From contig JADJYQ010000007.1 of the NCBI GenBank assembly GCA_016719615.1, positions 367,079 to 431,078 of the forward strand: DNA of 64,000 nt, in the 5' to 3' direction. This DNA comes from Saprospiraceae bacterium. GTDB taxonomy: Bacteria; Bacteroidota; Bacteroidia; Chitinophagales; Saprospiraceae. Below are positions 7,796 to 17,409 of the stretch, in pieces. Position 1 is the stretch's first letter. Every line of letters begins with the position of its first letter. The translations under genes were made by a program, and so were the position numbers. The notes beneath the pieces are model-generated. The model ran no database searches and was not told the DNA's origin. It saw only the letters and a program-made list of their open reading frames with translations.

Positions 7796-9904
7796 ATGAA
7801 TCAATTTGTAATCAAACGCAATGGAGATTACCATCCATTTCTCTCTTTTAAAATAGAAGACGCCATCACGAAAGCATTTAAAGGTCAACAGTTGGAACCA
7901 GATCTGGATTTGATTGGAAGTGTTCTTCAAATTCTTGAATCAAAAAATATTTGGGCCGTTGAAGAAATTCAGGACATCATTGAAAAAGAATTATTCAAGA
8001 AAGCCCACTACACTACCATGCGCGCATTTATACTTCACAGACATACGCGAAAATTACAACGCGAACATCAAAACGGACTCAATGACGATACGACTTATAT
8101 AGATTGTTCCCAAACTATTGAAGAATATGTATTCCAAAAAGACTGGCGAATTAATGCCAATGCCAATACTTCCTATTCAAGTGCGGGACTGATCAATAAT
8201 GTTGCTGGAAAGGTGATCGCCAATTATTGGCTGGATAAAGTGTATTCAAAAGAAGAAGCTTATGCACACCGCAACGGAGATTATCACATTCATGATCTCG
8301 ATTGCCTTACGGGTTATTGTGCCGGTTGGAGTTTGCGAATTTTATTAAATGATGGTTTCAACGGAGTACGCGGTCGCGTTGAAAGCAGGCCGCCATCGCA
8401 TTTTCGGGAAGCGCTCGGGCAAATGGCCAACTTTTTGGGAATCTTACAAAGCGAATGGGCGGGTGCCCAGGCTTTTAGTTCTTTTGATACCTACCTCGCA
8501 CCTTACGTTTTCAAAGATCAATTGCAATTTGATGAAGTACTAAAAGCCGTCAGAAGTTTTGTTTACAATCTCAACGTGCCTGCACGCTGGGGCCAATCGC
8601 CGTTTACCAATATTACCTTGGACTGGGTGGTACCGAATGATCTCAAAGAACAGATTCCTACCCGAAATGCCAGACATTTGTTTGAGGGGAATTCATCCGA
8701 ACAACTGTTAGTTTCCGCACAAAAAAAGGGCGTTTCGTCATTGACAGAATTGTGTTACAAACACTTTCAAGAAGAAATGAATCTGATCAACAAGGCCTAT
8801 TATACCGTCATGACCGAAGGAGATGCCAACGGACAGCCATTTACTTTTCCAATTCCAACAGTTAATATAACAGAAGAATTTGACTGGTATGGTGAAAACA
8901 CAGACTTGTTGTTTGAAAATACAGCAAAAATAGGTTCTTCCTATTTCCAGAATTTCATTGGAAGTCAATACATTCTAGATGAACAGGGAAATAAAATTGA
9001 AAATCCCTATGCCTACAAACCCAATGCCATACGAAGTATGTGCTGCCGTTTGCAATTGGATTTAAGAGAATTATTGAAAAGAGGAAACGGATTATTCGGG
9101 AGTGCTGAGATGACCGGTAGTATTGGTGTTGTGACCTTAAACATGGCAAGATTGGGTTATTTGCACAAACATGATTTACAAGGCCTTTACAATAAACTCA
9201 ATCACCTTCTCGAATTGGCAAAGTCAAGTCTGGAGAAAAAACGTGAATTTATCCAGCTATTATACGATCGGGGTTTATTTCCATATACCAAAAGATATTT
9301 ACCTCATTTCAGAAATCATTTTTCGACGATCGGCGTAAATGGCATGAATGAAATGATCAGAAATTTTACCGGAGATCAATGCGACATCATTCATACTGAA
9401 GGACATGAACTGGCATTGAATATACTGGAACATATCCGCAAAAAAATGTCGAACATCCAGGAAGAAACGGGCAATCTTTTTAACCTGGAAGCCACACCTG
9501 CAGAAGGGACCACTTATCGGTTTGCAAAAGAAGACAAAAAGAGATTTCCGGATATTCTTCAAGCTGGTTATGGCGATCACATTTATTACACCAATAGCTC
9601 GCAGCTCCCGGTAAATTATACTGATGATCCTTTTGAAGCTTTGTTATTGCAGGATGAGCTGCAATGTAAATACACTGGGGGCACCGTGCTTCATTTGTAC
9701 ATGCGGGAAAAAATCAGTTCGCCGGAAGCTTGCCGTAAACTCGTTCAAAAAGTCATTTCAAATTTTCGCTTGCCCTATATCACAGTGACGCCCGTTTTCA
9801 GTGTTTGCAACAAACATGGCTACCTCAGCGGTGAACACGAATATTGTCCGCAATGCGATGAACTTTTATTAAAAACTTTATTAACCGATTCAAATAAAAA
9901 CTAG
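7796..9904 (+). CDS. nrdD: anaerobic (class III) ribonucleoside-triphosphate reductase catalytic chain lacking its glycyl-radical tail
   Basis: Reduces ribonucleotides to deoxyribonucleotides without oxygen. Residues 1 to about 90 form an ATP-cone (FVIKRNGDYHPF start), followed by the ten-stranded barrel with the active-site finger loop RSMCCRLQ (C416, C417). Near the C terminus is the zinc site C671-x2-H674, then C684-x2-C687 (CNKHGYLSGEHEYCPQC). A normal NrdD continues with RVxGYxRPV carrying the radical glycine, but this chain ends 15 residues after the last zinc cysteine. The missing motif is in the next gene (9907-10080), two bases downstream in another frame. Overall length (702) equals a full NrdD minus that tail. 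Activation by the NrdG at 10073 is expected. Confidence 0.9.
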   Translation: MNQFVIKRNGDYHPFLSFKIEDAITKAFKGQQLEPDLDLIGSVLQILESKNIWAVEEIQDIIEKELFKKAHYTTMRAFILHRHTRKLQREHQNGLNDDTTYIDCSQTIEEYVFQKDWRINANANTSYSSAGLINNVAGKVIANYWLDKVYSKEEAYAHRNGDYHIHDLDCLTGYCAGWSLRILLNDGFNGVRGRVESRPPSHFREALGQMANFLGILQSEWAGAQAFSSFDTYLAPYVFKDQLQFDEVLKAVRSFVYNLNVPARWGQSPFTNITLDWVVPNDLKEQIPTRNARHLFEGNSSEQLLVSAQKKGVSSLTELCYKHFQEEMNLINKAYYTVMTEGDANGQPFTFPIPTVNITEEFDWYGENTDLLFENTAKIGSSYFQNFIGSQYILDEQGNKIENPYAYKPNAIRSMCCRLQLDLRELLKRGNGLFGSAEMTGSIGVVTLNMARLGYLHKHDLQGLYNKLNHLLELAKSSLEKKREFIQLLYDRGLFPYTKRYLPHFRNHFSTIGVNGMNEMIRNFTGDQCDIIHTEGHELALNILEHIRKKMSNIQEETGNLFNLEATPAEGTTYRFAKEDKKRFPDILQAGYGDHIYYTNSSQLPVNYTDDPFEALLLQDELQCKYTGGTVLHLYMREKISSPEACRKLVQKVISNFRLPYITVTPVFSVCNKHGYLSGEHEYCPQCDELLLKTLLTDSNKN

Positions 9905-9906
9905 TT

Positions 9907-10080
9907 ATGGAAACCAAACAACAAAACGTCCAACTCCTCAAACAACATCAGGAAAAAAGAAGTAAATGTCTTATCTTCACCAGAGTGATGGGTTATCATC
10001 GGCCGGTTGAAAGTTTCAACATAGGCAAAAAAGGTGAACACAAAGAAAGGATACATTTTATAGAGCAAAAAAATGGCTAA
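9907..10080 (+). CDS. stand-alone glycyl-radical domain of NrdD (57 residues)
   Basis: Small gene between nrdD and nrdG. Its product has a charged, Gln/Lys-rich leader of about 24 residues, then TRVMGYHRPVESFNIGKKGE followed by HKERIHF. This is the C-terminal glycyl-radical motif of class III RNR, with Gly29 as the expected radical site and Arg26/Tyr30 next to it. The ATG at 9907 is 2 nt after the nrdD stop, and its stop overlaps the nrdG start by 8 nt (nrdG ATG at 10073), so all three are coupled. It is in a different frame from nrdD, has its own start, and shows no decay, so it reads as a genuine separate subunit rather than a broken end. By analogy with GrcA/YfiD of pyruvate formate-lyase, it may assemble onto NrdD and be replaceable after oxygen damage (inference). 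Confidence 0.85.
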   Translation: METKQQNVQLLKQHQEKRSKCLIFTRVMGYHRPVESFNIGKKGEHKERIHFIEQKNG

Positions 10081-10753
10081 TCCCATTTATCATATTACAC
10101 CCTTTTCGTTACTCGATTATCCCGACAAAATAGCCTGTATCGTTTGGTTTGCTGGTTGTAACATGCGCTGTTTATATTGTTACAATATAGACATCGTCAA
10201 AGGCAAAGGGCGTATGAGCTATGATGAAGTTCTGGAGTTTCTCGACACCAGAAAAAATTTATTGGATGCCGTGGTGCTTAGTGGTGGCGAATGCATGTTG
10301 CATATTCGGATCGAACAGTTCATCAAAAACATCAAACTCCGCAACATGTTGGTTAAAATTGACACCAACGGCTCCAACCCACGAGCTTTATCCAGGCTCC
10401 TACGCGAAAATTTGGTCGATTATGTTGCACTTGATTTTAAAGCCCTCCAGGATAGGTTTCATAAAATCACCGGTTCCGATCATTTCCGCAATTTTGAAAA
10501 GACACTGGACCTTTTGATACATAACACTGTTCCCTTCGAAGTAAGAACAACTGTTCATTCAAAACTCATTGATGAAAACTACTTAAAACAAATGGTAGCT
10601 TATTTAAAGAACAAAGGCTACAGCGGTAAATATTATTTACAAAATTTCTTTAACGATACGCCAACGCTGGGAGAAATGGAAAATGATTACACAGCCATCC
10701 CGGTAGATTCGCTGCAACAATTTGGAATTCCGGTTTGTCTCAGGACTACTTAA
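10073..10753 (+). CDS. nrdG: anaerobic ribonucleotide reductase activating protein, radical SAM (NrdG2 type)
   Basis: Radical SAM activase that generates the glycyl radical on the RNR. The cluster motif C29-x3-C33-x2-C36 (GCNMRCLYC) is preceded by the family start TPFSLLDYPDKIACIVWFAG. VVLSGGEC and KIDTNGSNP follow, then VDYVALDFKA, as in the longer NrdG family of about 190-230 residues. At 226 residues it is of normal length. Its start codon lies inside the end of the glycyl-domain gene. This supports one operon and suggests that the 57-residue peptide is its direct substrate. The convergent antiporter gene ends 55 nt away with no obvious terminator between. Confidence 0.92.
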   Translation: MANPIYHITPFSLLDYPDKIACIVWFAGCNMRCLYCYNIDIVKGKGRMSYDEVLEFLDTRKNLLDAVVLSGGECMLHIRIEQFIKNIKLRNMLVKIDTNGSNPRALSRLLRENLVDYVALDFKALQDRFHKITGSDHFRNFEKTLDLLIHNTVPFEVRTTVHSKLIDENYLKQMVAYLKNKGYSGKYYLQNFFNDTPTLGEMENDYTAIPVDSLQQFGIPVCLRTT

Positions 10754-10807
10754 ACTTGAGCTTTGAGAATTTTGTTTTACACTAAATATTTTTGAAGTAT
10801 AAAAATG

Positions 10808-12052
10808 TTATGCTCGTTTTAATATTTCCGAGCCCGGATAAATTTTCTGATAAAATGGCAAACTGATTCCTATCCGCAATAAATAAAATAAGATCACACA
10901 AATCATCGTACTAAACAAAATGACCGAAAAGCAAATTGCCTGGATCACTATTCCATCAGGATGCTGATTCTGCAAGGGTAATGTAGCAATCACGGCTGCA
11001 CCCAAACCTTTAGGGATCATCATGCTGATGATGGCGCGGTCTTCAACAGGTGTTTGCGAAGTAAACATGAGCTTTACGATGACCAACCGAACCAAAAACA
11101 AACAGATCGTTATAATTGCTCCCCACATCAACCAATCCAGGCGATCAATTCTGATGTTGATGCCAATAAAGATAAAGAAGAATGTGCGCAATAGAAATAC
11201 AATTTGTGAAAAGAAATCTTTCTCTTCATCGGGAAGCACGATACTTTGGTTGGGTATTATTCTGCTCAAAAGTTTGGGTTCAAAATATTCGAGATTACCG
11301 ATGGCAATTCCAAAAGTCAATGCAGTGAGCGGACCACTGAAACCAAGATATTCTGATAAGCCATACACGATGAATAAAAATGCCGGCGTGGAGAACTTAG
11401 TAGATTTCAGCGATTGAATTTTATTGATGATATAGGACCAACTAAACGCACCCATTACGCCCAACAATACAGCCATGACCAATGAAGTAATAAATTGTGA
11501 GAACAGCATTTTTGTATCGATTTGTCCGGTCATCATCAATCCTAAAATACTAATGGGGACTGCCAGTGTAAAAACATCTGATTCTGCAGACTCCACGATT
11601 AAAGTCGTAGCAGTTTTAGAAGTTATGGCTATTTGTTTGACGAGTCCTACTACAACCGCCGCAGAGGTACCACCTAAAGTGCTCCCGATAAACAAACTAC
11701 TCAGCAGCGAAATATCGAGTATCAAAAAACACATCAAAAAAACCACCAAAGTGGTACTCAAAAATCCTATTGTAGTAATGGCTGCAGAGTCTTTGAATGA
11801 TTCCTTCAAGGAAGCAATTCTGAGTTCCGTACCACTTTCAAAGAGTATAAAAATCAAAACCAAATTGCTAAACAGCGAACCAAATTGCCCAAAAATTTCA
11901 GGACTAACGAGCTTGGAAACCGGACCAATCAAGAGCCCTATCAGCATGAGGCCCAAAACATCGGGCACCCCTTTCCGGCCAAACAATCCGCTCAGATAAT
12001 GTCCGAAAAAGATAAACAAGCCGATAATGATGATGATGAGAGATGTTTCCAT
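10808..12052 (-). CDS. cation:proton antiporter (CPA2/KefB-like membrane domain)
   Basis: Polytopic inner-membrane protein of 414 residues with about 12 hydrophobic segments, matching the Na+/H+ exchanger domain family. Recognisable pieces are GVPDVLGLMLIGLLIGP near the N terminus, ILFESGTELR at about residue 70, GGTSAAVVVG in the next repeat, and FFIFIGINIR near 295. There is no C-terminal TrkA-N or USP domain, so it is the transport core only. Its 5' end and upstream DNA belong to a 1.67-kb segment that recurs at about 20.87-22.54 kb, where only the first part of this gene is present. The transported ion cannot be told from sequence. Confidence 0.85.
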   Translation of the reverse strand: METSLIIIIIGLFIFFGHYLSGLFGRKGVPDVLGLMLIGLLIGPVSKLVSPEIFGQFGSLFSNLVLIFILFESGTELRIASLKESFKDSAAITTIGFLSTTLVVFLMCFLILDISLLSSLFIGSTLGGTSAAVVVGLVKQIAITSKTATTLIVESAESDVFTLAVPISILGLMMTGQIDTKMLFSQFITSLVMAVLLGVMGAFSWSYIINKIQSLKSTKFSTPAFLFIVYGLSEYLGFSGPLTALTFGIAIGNLEYFEPKLLSRIIPNQSIVLPDEEKDFFSQIVFLLRTFFFIFIGINIRIDRLDWLMWGAIITICLFLVRLVIVKLMFTSQTPVEDRAIISMMIPKGLGAAVIATLPLQNQHPDGIVIQAICFSVILFSTMICVILFYLLRIGISLPFYQKIYPGSEILKRA

Positions 12053-12280
12053 AGCTAAAATTCCTTTGCAATTTAAGGCAGATTTGCAAAGTTATTTTAA
12101 AAGAAATAGTTTAAGAAAATAAAGAGCCTGCCTCGGAAAGTCGTTTCACGACATGAAACAATTACATAAGTATATTTCTATTCATTCATTGCATTAAAAT
12201 CACAAGTCAATCCGATTGAAATTTTCAAATAATTCTATTAAAATAAATAAGTTTTTGCACGTGTGCAAATTTATAGAAAA

Positions 12281-12877
12281 TTATAAACGGGCAAATTTTA
12301 ACAAAGGAACAATATCACCATTGTCTGCTTTTTTAAGGGCGTTAATATAAATTGCTCTTGAATTTGAAGCCGGGTCCAGATGAGACGCACCCCAGGAAAA
12401 TACTTGCAGTTTAAATAGTTTCCCAATAATAATATCAGCTAATAAGCGGCTATGTCTACCGTTTCCATTAGGGAAACAATGTATGCTCACGAGTTTATGT
12501 TTAAACCTTATTGCAAATTCATCAGGGCTATAGGTTTTGTTATCCATCCAGAATATTGCATCCTCTAAGAGTTTTTTGAGTTCGATGGAAATTTGCCATT
12601 TGTCAACTCCAAGGTTCTTATTGGACCTTCTGAAATCACCTGCCCAAGCCCAAATATTTCCATACATTCGCTTGTGAACATCCTGGATAAATTTTTCAGT
12701 GAAGACTACATCCGGCTTAAATGTTTTCATTAAAACCCATTGTACAGCCTGCTCAATATTTTGTTGTTCAAACTCATCCAGCTCTCCCCGGGTAGCAATA
12801 GTTGGAATGAGCAATCCGTCTTTTTCTTCTTCATACAAAGGGGTTTGCCCATCTAGGTGTTCAAATTTTAATCCCAT
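12281..12877 (-). CDS. mobile mystery protein B, Fic family (copy 1)
   Basis: 198-residue Fic-fold protein. The Fic active-site loop is HCFPNGNGRHSR at 133-144. It keeps the catalytic His, the GNGR phosphate-binding part and the second Arg, but has Asn where most Fic AMP-transferases have Asp/Glu. That Asn is common in the mobile mystery protein B family as I know it. It overlaps the upstream regulator gene by 10 nt, the usual arrangement of mobile mystery proteins A and B. The pair may act as a toxin/antitoxin-like or selfish module; this is suggested by context, not shown. It differs from the copy at 21217 at positions such as L9P, Q65R and in the last dozen residues. Confidence 0.85.
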   Translation of the reverse strand: MGLKFEHLDGQTPLYEEEKDGLLIPTIATRGELDEFEQQNIEQAVQWVLMKTFKPDVVFTEKFIQDVHKRMYGNIWAWAGDFRRSNKNLGVDKWQISIELKKLLEDAIFWMDNKTYSPDEFAIRFKHKLVSIHCFPNGNGRHSRLLADIIIGKLFKLQVFSWGASHLDPASNSRAIYINALKKADNGDIVPLLKFARL

Positions 12878-13326
12878 AAAATCTTAGGCATTTCGTTTTT
12901 TAAAGCAGTTGTGCATTCCTCAATTGCTTTAAGTAAACGTTTTTTCGAATTTTCCTGATCCTCCAATTTCATGGAGTTGGAGGTCCTTAATACAATTTGG
13001 GTGGCTAACTCTTTTGCTTTTCTGTCAATCAATTGCTCCAAAGTGCCATCCATAGGTACGAATCCATACACCAAATTCATATCTAATGCATGAGCTGCGG
13101 CCGTAAGTGCTTTAATTGTAATTGTGCCATCCTGTTCCCTTCGTTCTATATCTCGCATGCTTTGCTTTGAAATGGATAACTTATTTCCCAATTGCTGCAA
13201 TGTTATACCTAAAGTAATACGAGTAGCTTTAATCCAGCCAGTTGGCGGCTGTGCTACATTATTTAAAATTGAAACCACTTGCATTTTATCACTAAGATGC
13301 TGAACCTGTAATGCCTTTTTGCCCAT
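12868..13326 (-). CDS. mobile mystery protein A, XRE-type regulator (copy 1)
   Basis: 152-residue protein with a helix-turn-helix at about residues 35-62 (ITLQQLGNKLSISKQSMRDI), followed by an alpha-helical C-terminal region ending LKNEMPKILWD. This is the partner regulator of the Fic protein encoded just downstream. The ATG at 13326 (MGKKALQ) is chosen because a promoter at 13359-13390 lies directly ahead of it, the frame further upstream runs through that promoter, and the second copy begins at the same ATG with no extension. The protein is identical to the copy at 21804. Likely autoregulates through inverted repeats around its promoter (inference). Confidence 0.85.
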   Translation of the reverse strand: MGKKALQVQHLSDKMQVVSILNNVAQPPTGWIKATRITLGITLQQLGNKLSISKQSMRDIERREQDGTITIKALTAAAHALDMNLVYGFVPMDGTLEQLIDRKAKELATQIVLRTSNSMKLEDQENSKKRLLKAIEECTTALKNEMPKILWD

Positions 13327-13358
13327 ATTTGTAATATTATATTCTGACTTTATAGTAG

Positions 13359-13390
13359 CAAATGTAATACTATAGTATGACAAATACAAC
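13359..13390 (-). promoter_or_regulatory. promoter/operator of the mobile mystery operon (copy 1)
   Basis: Read on the minus strand: GTTG (13387-13390), 20-nt spacer, TACATTTG (13359-13366), a good Bacteroidota promoter. The inverted pair TATAGTA / TACTATA (about 13351-13375, 10-nt spacer on the plus strand) flanks the -7 box and is a candidate operator for the XRE protein. Confidence 0.6.
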
Positions 13391-13478
13391 TCAAAAGTAA
13401 TATTAAAGCTAGACTAATAAAATAGAAAACTCAGGATATAAACTTACTATATAATTGTTAATCAATGTTTTAACTTAA

Positions 13479-13802
13479 ATTCAGAGGTGTTTAATCTTCC
13501 CTATTATTTCAGACCAGGATTCTGAAATAATAAAATTCAACAAGATCAAGAATTTTACAAGGTTTGTCAATCAGAACCTGAAAGTATTGACAGCTAATAA
13601 CGGTATAACAGATGAAATTTCCAGTTATTGGGCAAGGCATAGTTTTGCCACAAGTTTGATACGTGCTGGTAAAAGCATGGAGGTCGTTGGCGAAGCTTTT
13701 GGCCATAGTGATAAAAAAACTACCCAGAATTATTTTGCCGGTTTTGATGATGAAACCAAAAAGACGATCAGCAATGCTCTGATGGATTTTTTGGATCTAT
13801 AA
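13479..13802 (+). pseudogene. C-terminal remnant of a tyrosine recombinase (integrase)
   Basis: Open frame starting right after a stop, reading CLIFPIISDQDSEIIKFNKI, then NQNLKVL, then ISSYWARHSFATSLIRAG and VVGEAFGHSDKKTTQNYF. These are the C-terminal catalytic boxes of Bacteroidota-type tyrosine site-specific integrases: the Arg of the HxxR-like box, the GHS box and the catalytic Tyr. The N-terminal two thirds are missing, replaced by the mobile mystery operon on the other strand. The first half of this remnant recurs at 22415-22539 and breaks off there. It marks an old mobile element next to the duplicated segment. Confidence 0.75.
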
Positions 13803-16800
13803 AATCAAACTCACATCTCCCACTTTCTGCTGTAGTACTCCTGAGCTATTCCTCCAGATGATTTGATATACATAAACTCCTGGCTGGCATTTTTTACCGT
13901 AAACTACCATCCCATTTCGCACATAGGCCATTTTTAATTTGTAAGCCGCTACATTCATAAACAAGATTTCCCCACCGGTCAAATACTTTGATGCTTTCAA
14001 CCATCCCGTTTCCCTCCTCCAACACAGGTCCCCAGCGATCATTGAGATTATCTCCATTTGGACTAAAACTATTAGGGACATACAACTCCTTTTCCTTTTT
14101 AATAAGCCTTATGAGTATGGAGTCAATCGCAGTGCAACCGTTGTCATCTTGTACGGTGATGTAGTATTTGGTATCTTTTGGAGGACTTACTTTGGGACGT
14201 AAACAATTTGTACAACTCAGTCCGGTAGATGGTGACCAATTTACCTGATTTACATTGGATGAATAATAAGGATCCAATACCAAGGAATCTCCTTCATCGA
14301 TTTGTAACTCATTGAGTACATCAACATGGATTTCATCATACCATTTGATCTGATAATGAAAAACCGAATCGCAACTGCTTTGGTTTTGTTTTCGGATGGT
14401 CCAATTCATTTCTTCTTTGATCCAGGCATTTGCGATATATATTGAATCGCCCTGACAAATAAAATATTGAAGATTCTTTTCTTGTGGAATGCTTTTGTAG
14501 CTAACGATCGTTCTATGAACTGAATCACAGCCATTTTGATTTTGATAATGAGATTCAATCTTCAAAGTATCATAAATCCATTGACCATTAAGTTGAATGG
14601 AATCTCCGGGACATATTTCATATCTGTTGGTGTCGGGTAAGCTCAAAGGATACAGTTTTATATTAAGGTTCCATACTGAATCACAGCCATTTGAGTCCTG
14701 ATTTACCAATTCTTTTTGAATACTGTCTTTACACCAAACTCCTAAGAACAATACGGAGTCCCCTGCACATGATATGATTAAACTGATTGGGTAGATTCTC
14801 AGGATAGACCCTGATATAAATTACATGATTTGAATCACATCCATTCCTATCTGAATACGTTTGAACAATATCAATACTATCCTCATACCATTGTTGCCCA
14901 ACTTGTACTGAATCACCCGGACAGATCCAAACCTGTTCTGTGGATGAAATGGTTGGAAGGAAGGTCAGTAGTTGAAGATATGAAACGGAATCACATCCTG
15001 ATTGATCTTGATAATTGAAGATTAAAAGGGTATCTGAAAAATAATAAACATTCGCAATGAAAAGACTATCTCCCGGACAGAACCCAATACTGTCCCTTTG
15101 AACAACAGCTTGTTTTTTTGTATAAATGCACAACGACAGTGTACTGTCACAAAATTCTGCAAAATGGATTTTAACATCCAGACAAGTATCTTGATTCAAT
15201 GCATCGATCTTAAAACTATCAGAAGTAAGAAAATTTCCATTGACAAAAACGCTGTCTGCGTTTGAATTGAACTTAAACGTGGCGGTACTGCCACTGCATA
15301 TTGATGTATCTCGTTGTAACCACTCAAACGCCGATTGGCAATTACAATTATTCACTTTTATTTTTAGGGTGTCACTTTTATATCCGCATAGAGTAGGATA
15401 AGCTGCAATCACCCGTTTATACCCGGGATCTGCAAAATAAACATCAATGGTATCCCCGTTTTGGTTTACGATGACTCCTCCGTCAGGTAACACCCATTGC
15501 AAATCAGGATGCGGACAAGGATCGGTCAACACATAACGCACCGTCGTATCGGCGCAAAACTCATAAGGACCATGCGTAAAGAGCCGGTAAGGAAACTGCA
15601 GGCCTTGTGCAAAATGAGGCGCTCCAAGTCCTGAGCCTTCCCCTAAATAAAATCCTTGTGATTGGAAATCACAGGCAAGGCCTTTCTCATTAGGTTTATT
15701 TATATTAAATAAATTAAAACTGTTTAAAAATGTCGTAATGTATATTTTATCATCTGGTCCTAACACTGGTGCACCTATGTTGCGCCTGACTTGATCCAAA
15801 ATTGATACTATACTTGATTGATCACCGCCGTATCTAGCATACCCAAATCTATTTGCCAAATTTTACTTCCGGTGATATACAATTTTGTGTCGTCTGAAGA
15901 AAATTCGGATCCGTATACCCATTCATTAAATAAATTAAAACTCAATGGTACTCCACCGTAAATTGTTCCGGTCATTGGGTCAAAACGATGCAGTTCTATT
16001 GCACTTAAGAAAATTCTATTTACTCCATCAAAACCTAAGGTTGCCTCCGCAATAACAGAACCGCTATGAGAAAATTTTAGATAACCGCGTAAAGCAAATT
16101 TATAATCAATATTATTTATTATTCCTGAGTTCATTTTTCCATTTAAGCTAAATCCATTTTTATCTAACAGCCACACCGTAAATTGCTCGGTAATTGCATT
16201 TTGACCTATGATCCACCAGTCTTTTCCATTATAGTGGCGGATGCCTTCCACTCGTTCTGAGGTAGTATCCATCAATATCTGGTGTTTTAAGATCACCTTA
16301 CCCAAGCCCCCGTTTTGACTCATGTCGATGATAGCATATCTGAGCGTTTTTGCAAAAGTGTCTGTTTGGTCTGTAATCTGTCCTGGGTAAAATATCCAAT
16401 ACAAAGAACCGGTTCCCGGTTGGGTAAAACTAAATTCATGGTGGAAGAAGCTCCGGCTAATCCAAATGGTGAATTGATATTTCCATTGTCCATCACCTGA
16501 TGATTAGAATTAAAAATCTCATTATTGTTGGTATAAAATAATAATTTTCCATTACGATCACAAATTGAGGTATGGGCTTCTCCCTCCATATCCGCTAAAT
16601 CCGGTATCCACTGCCGGAAAACCCCGATTCCAGTTTAGACTATGTTTGCCCATATACCATATCGAAGCCTCAAGACCTGTAGGACAATTGTTCTCTTGTT
16701 GTTCAATTGAATGCAGATTTAATTTATTGTTGATATCATTTTTTAAGATTAATGTTCTGCTCAATAGGATTGGATTTATTTCGACTTTAAATTGATTTGC

Positions 16801-16932
16801 ATCACCTTTTTGAAAATAAAAATTAATTAGTTTGGTTTCGTTTTCAAAATTGTTAAATTCTGTTATTGGCCAATAAATGCCCATCCCAAGGATCAATAAA
16901 AAATATAAACAAATTTTATATACATTTTTCAT
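13797..16932 (-). pseudogene. T9SS type B sorting-domain protein broken by five frameshifts
   Basis: Reads continuously through six overlapping frame segments: 16932-16558, 16589-16320, 16404-15808, 15859-14729, 14751-13894, 14081-13797. The start MKNVYKICLYFLLILGMGIY is a signal peptide. The next part, with ASIWYMG, then GKLLFYTNNNEIFN and HQVMDNG, is typical of large Saprospiraceae surface proteins with a beta-propeller-like body. The middle has repeated CPGDS-type units (CPGDSVQ, CPGDSIQL, CQGDSIYI). The C terminus carries the gliding-motility/CHU_C type B sorting domain (PNSFSPNGDNLNDRWGP, then VFDRWGNLVYE). One junction (near 16575) is explained by one extra G in a GGAGGGA run. All domains survive, so the damage is recent, or the local sequence has indel errors. 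Neighbouring genes are intact. Confidence 0.8.
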
Positions 16933-17073
16933 CAGTGTATAAGCTTATTGAGATGATCCTTTTACACAAGTAAACGCTTTCTCATAAGTTAAAGTCAAAC
17001 TGTTACTTGACAAATTAATAATGAATTTACGGTTTATATTGGTTAAAACATTCAATCCATCCAAACTAACTCA

Positions 17074-17409
17074 TTATCTGAACAATTTTAAATATTGCTC
17101 AAAAGCAAATACCCTATTACGTTTAAAGCCGGTAAGTTCAATCAATATTTCAAGCCTGATAAAATCATTCAATAATCTTGAAATAGTGGGAATACTTGTA
17201 TTCAATGCACTTGATAAGCTTTGCATGTCAGTAATGGCTTGTTCATATAAATATTGTAAGACCTTTTTTGCAAGCATTTGTTTTTTACCTAATTTAATAA
17301 TTTTGATTTCAATCGCAGCTCTCAATTCAATAATTTCTTTAAAGCTTAGAATAGAGTTTTCAGCCGTGACGCGTATACCTTCTAAAAAGAATCTCAGCCA
17401 TTGTGCCAA
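17074..17409 (-). pseudogene. orphan C-terminal part of a Fic family protein
   Basis: 111 residues beginning (TTG) AQWLRFFLEGI, with KKQMLAKKVLQYLYEQ and then a winged-helix-like part (SSALNTSIPTISRLLNDFIR) and an end of the type GFKRNRVFAFEQYLKLF. This is how many two-domain Fic proteins end, after the Fic core. The core with the HxFx(D/E)GNGR loop is absent: an in-frame stop lies just upstream and the next 100 nt belong to the promoter side of the following gene. It is therefore read as a truncated relic rather than a working gene. It is the third Fic-related item within 10 kb. Confidence 0.6.

Larger units (their letters stand above)
11937..13603. repeat. 1.67-kb duplicated segment, copy 1
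   Basis: Contains the 5' end of the antiporter gene, an intergenic stretch, mobile mystery protein B, mobile mystery protein A with its promoter, and part of an integrase remnant. It matches 20867-22539 in the same orientation with an offset of about 8936 nt. The regulator is identical in protein sequence and the Fic gene differs at only a handful of residues. Both copies stop matching at the same point in the integrase frame (after GCTAATAACGG). Confidence 0.9.

Noticed and set aside
9895..9910. The nrdD split as a simple frameshift error
   Set aside because: The downstream frame has its own ATG, a distinct charged leader of about 24 residues, and overlaps nrdG as operon genes do. Joining the frames would put about 40 residues between the zinc site and the radical motif, longer than usual. 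Read data could still overturn this.
13327..13389. 21-codon extension of mobile mystery protein A, copy 1
   Set aside because: It overlaps the promoter boxes and is absent from copy 2.
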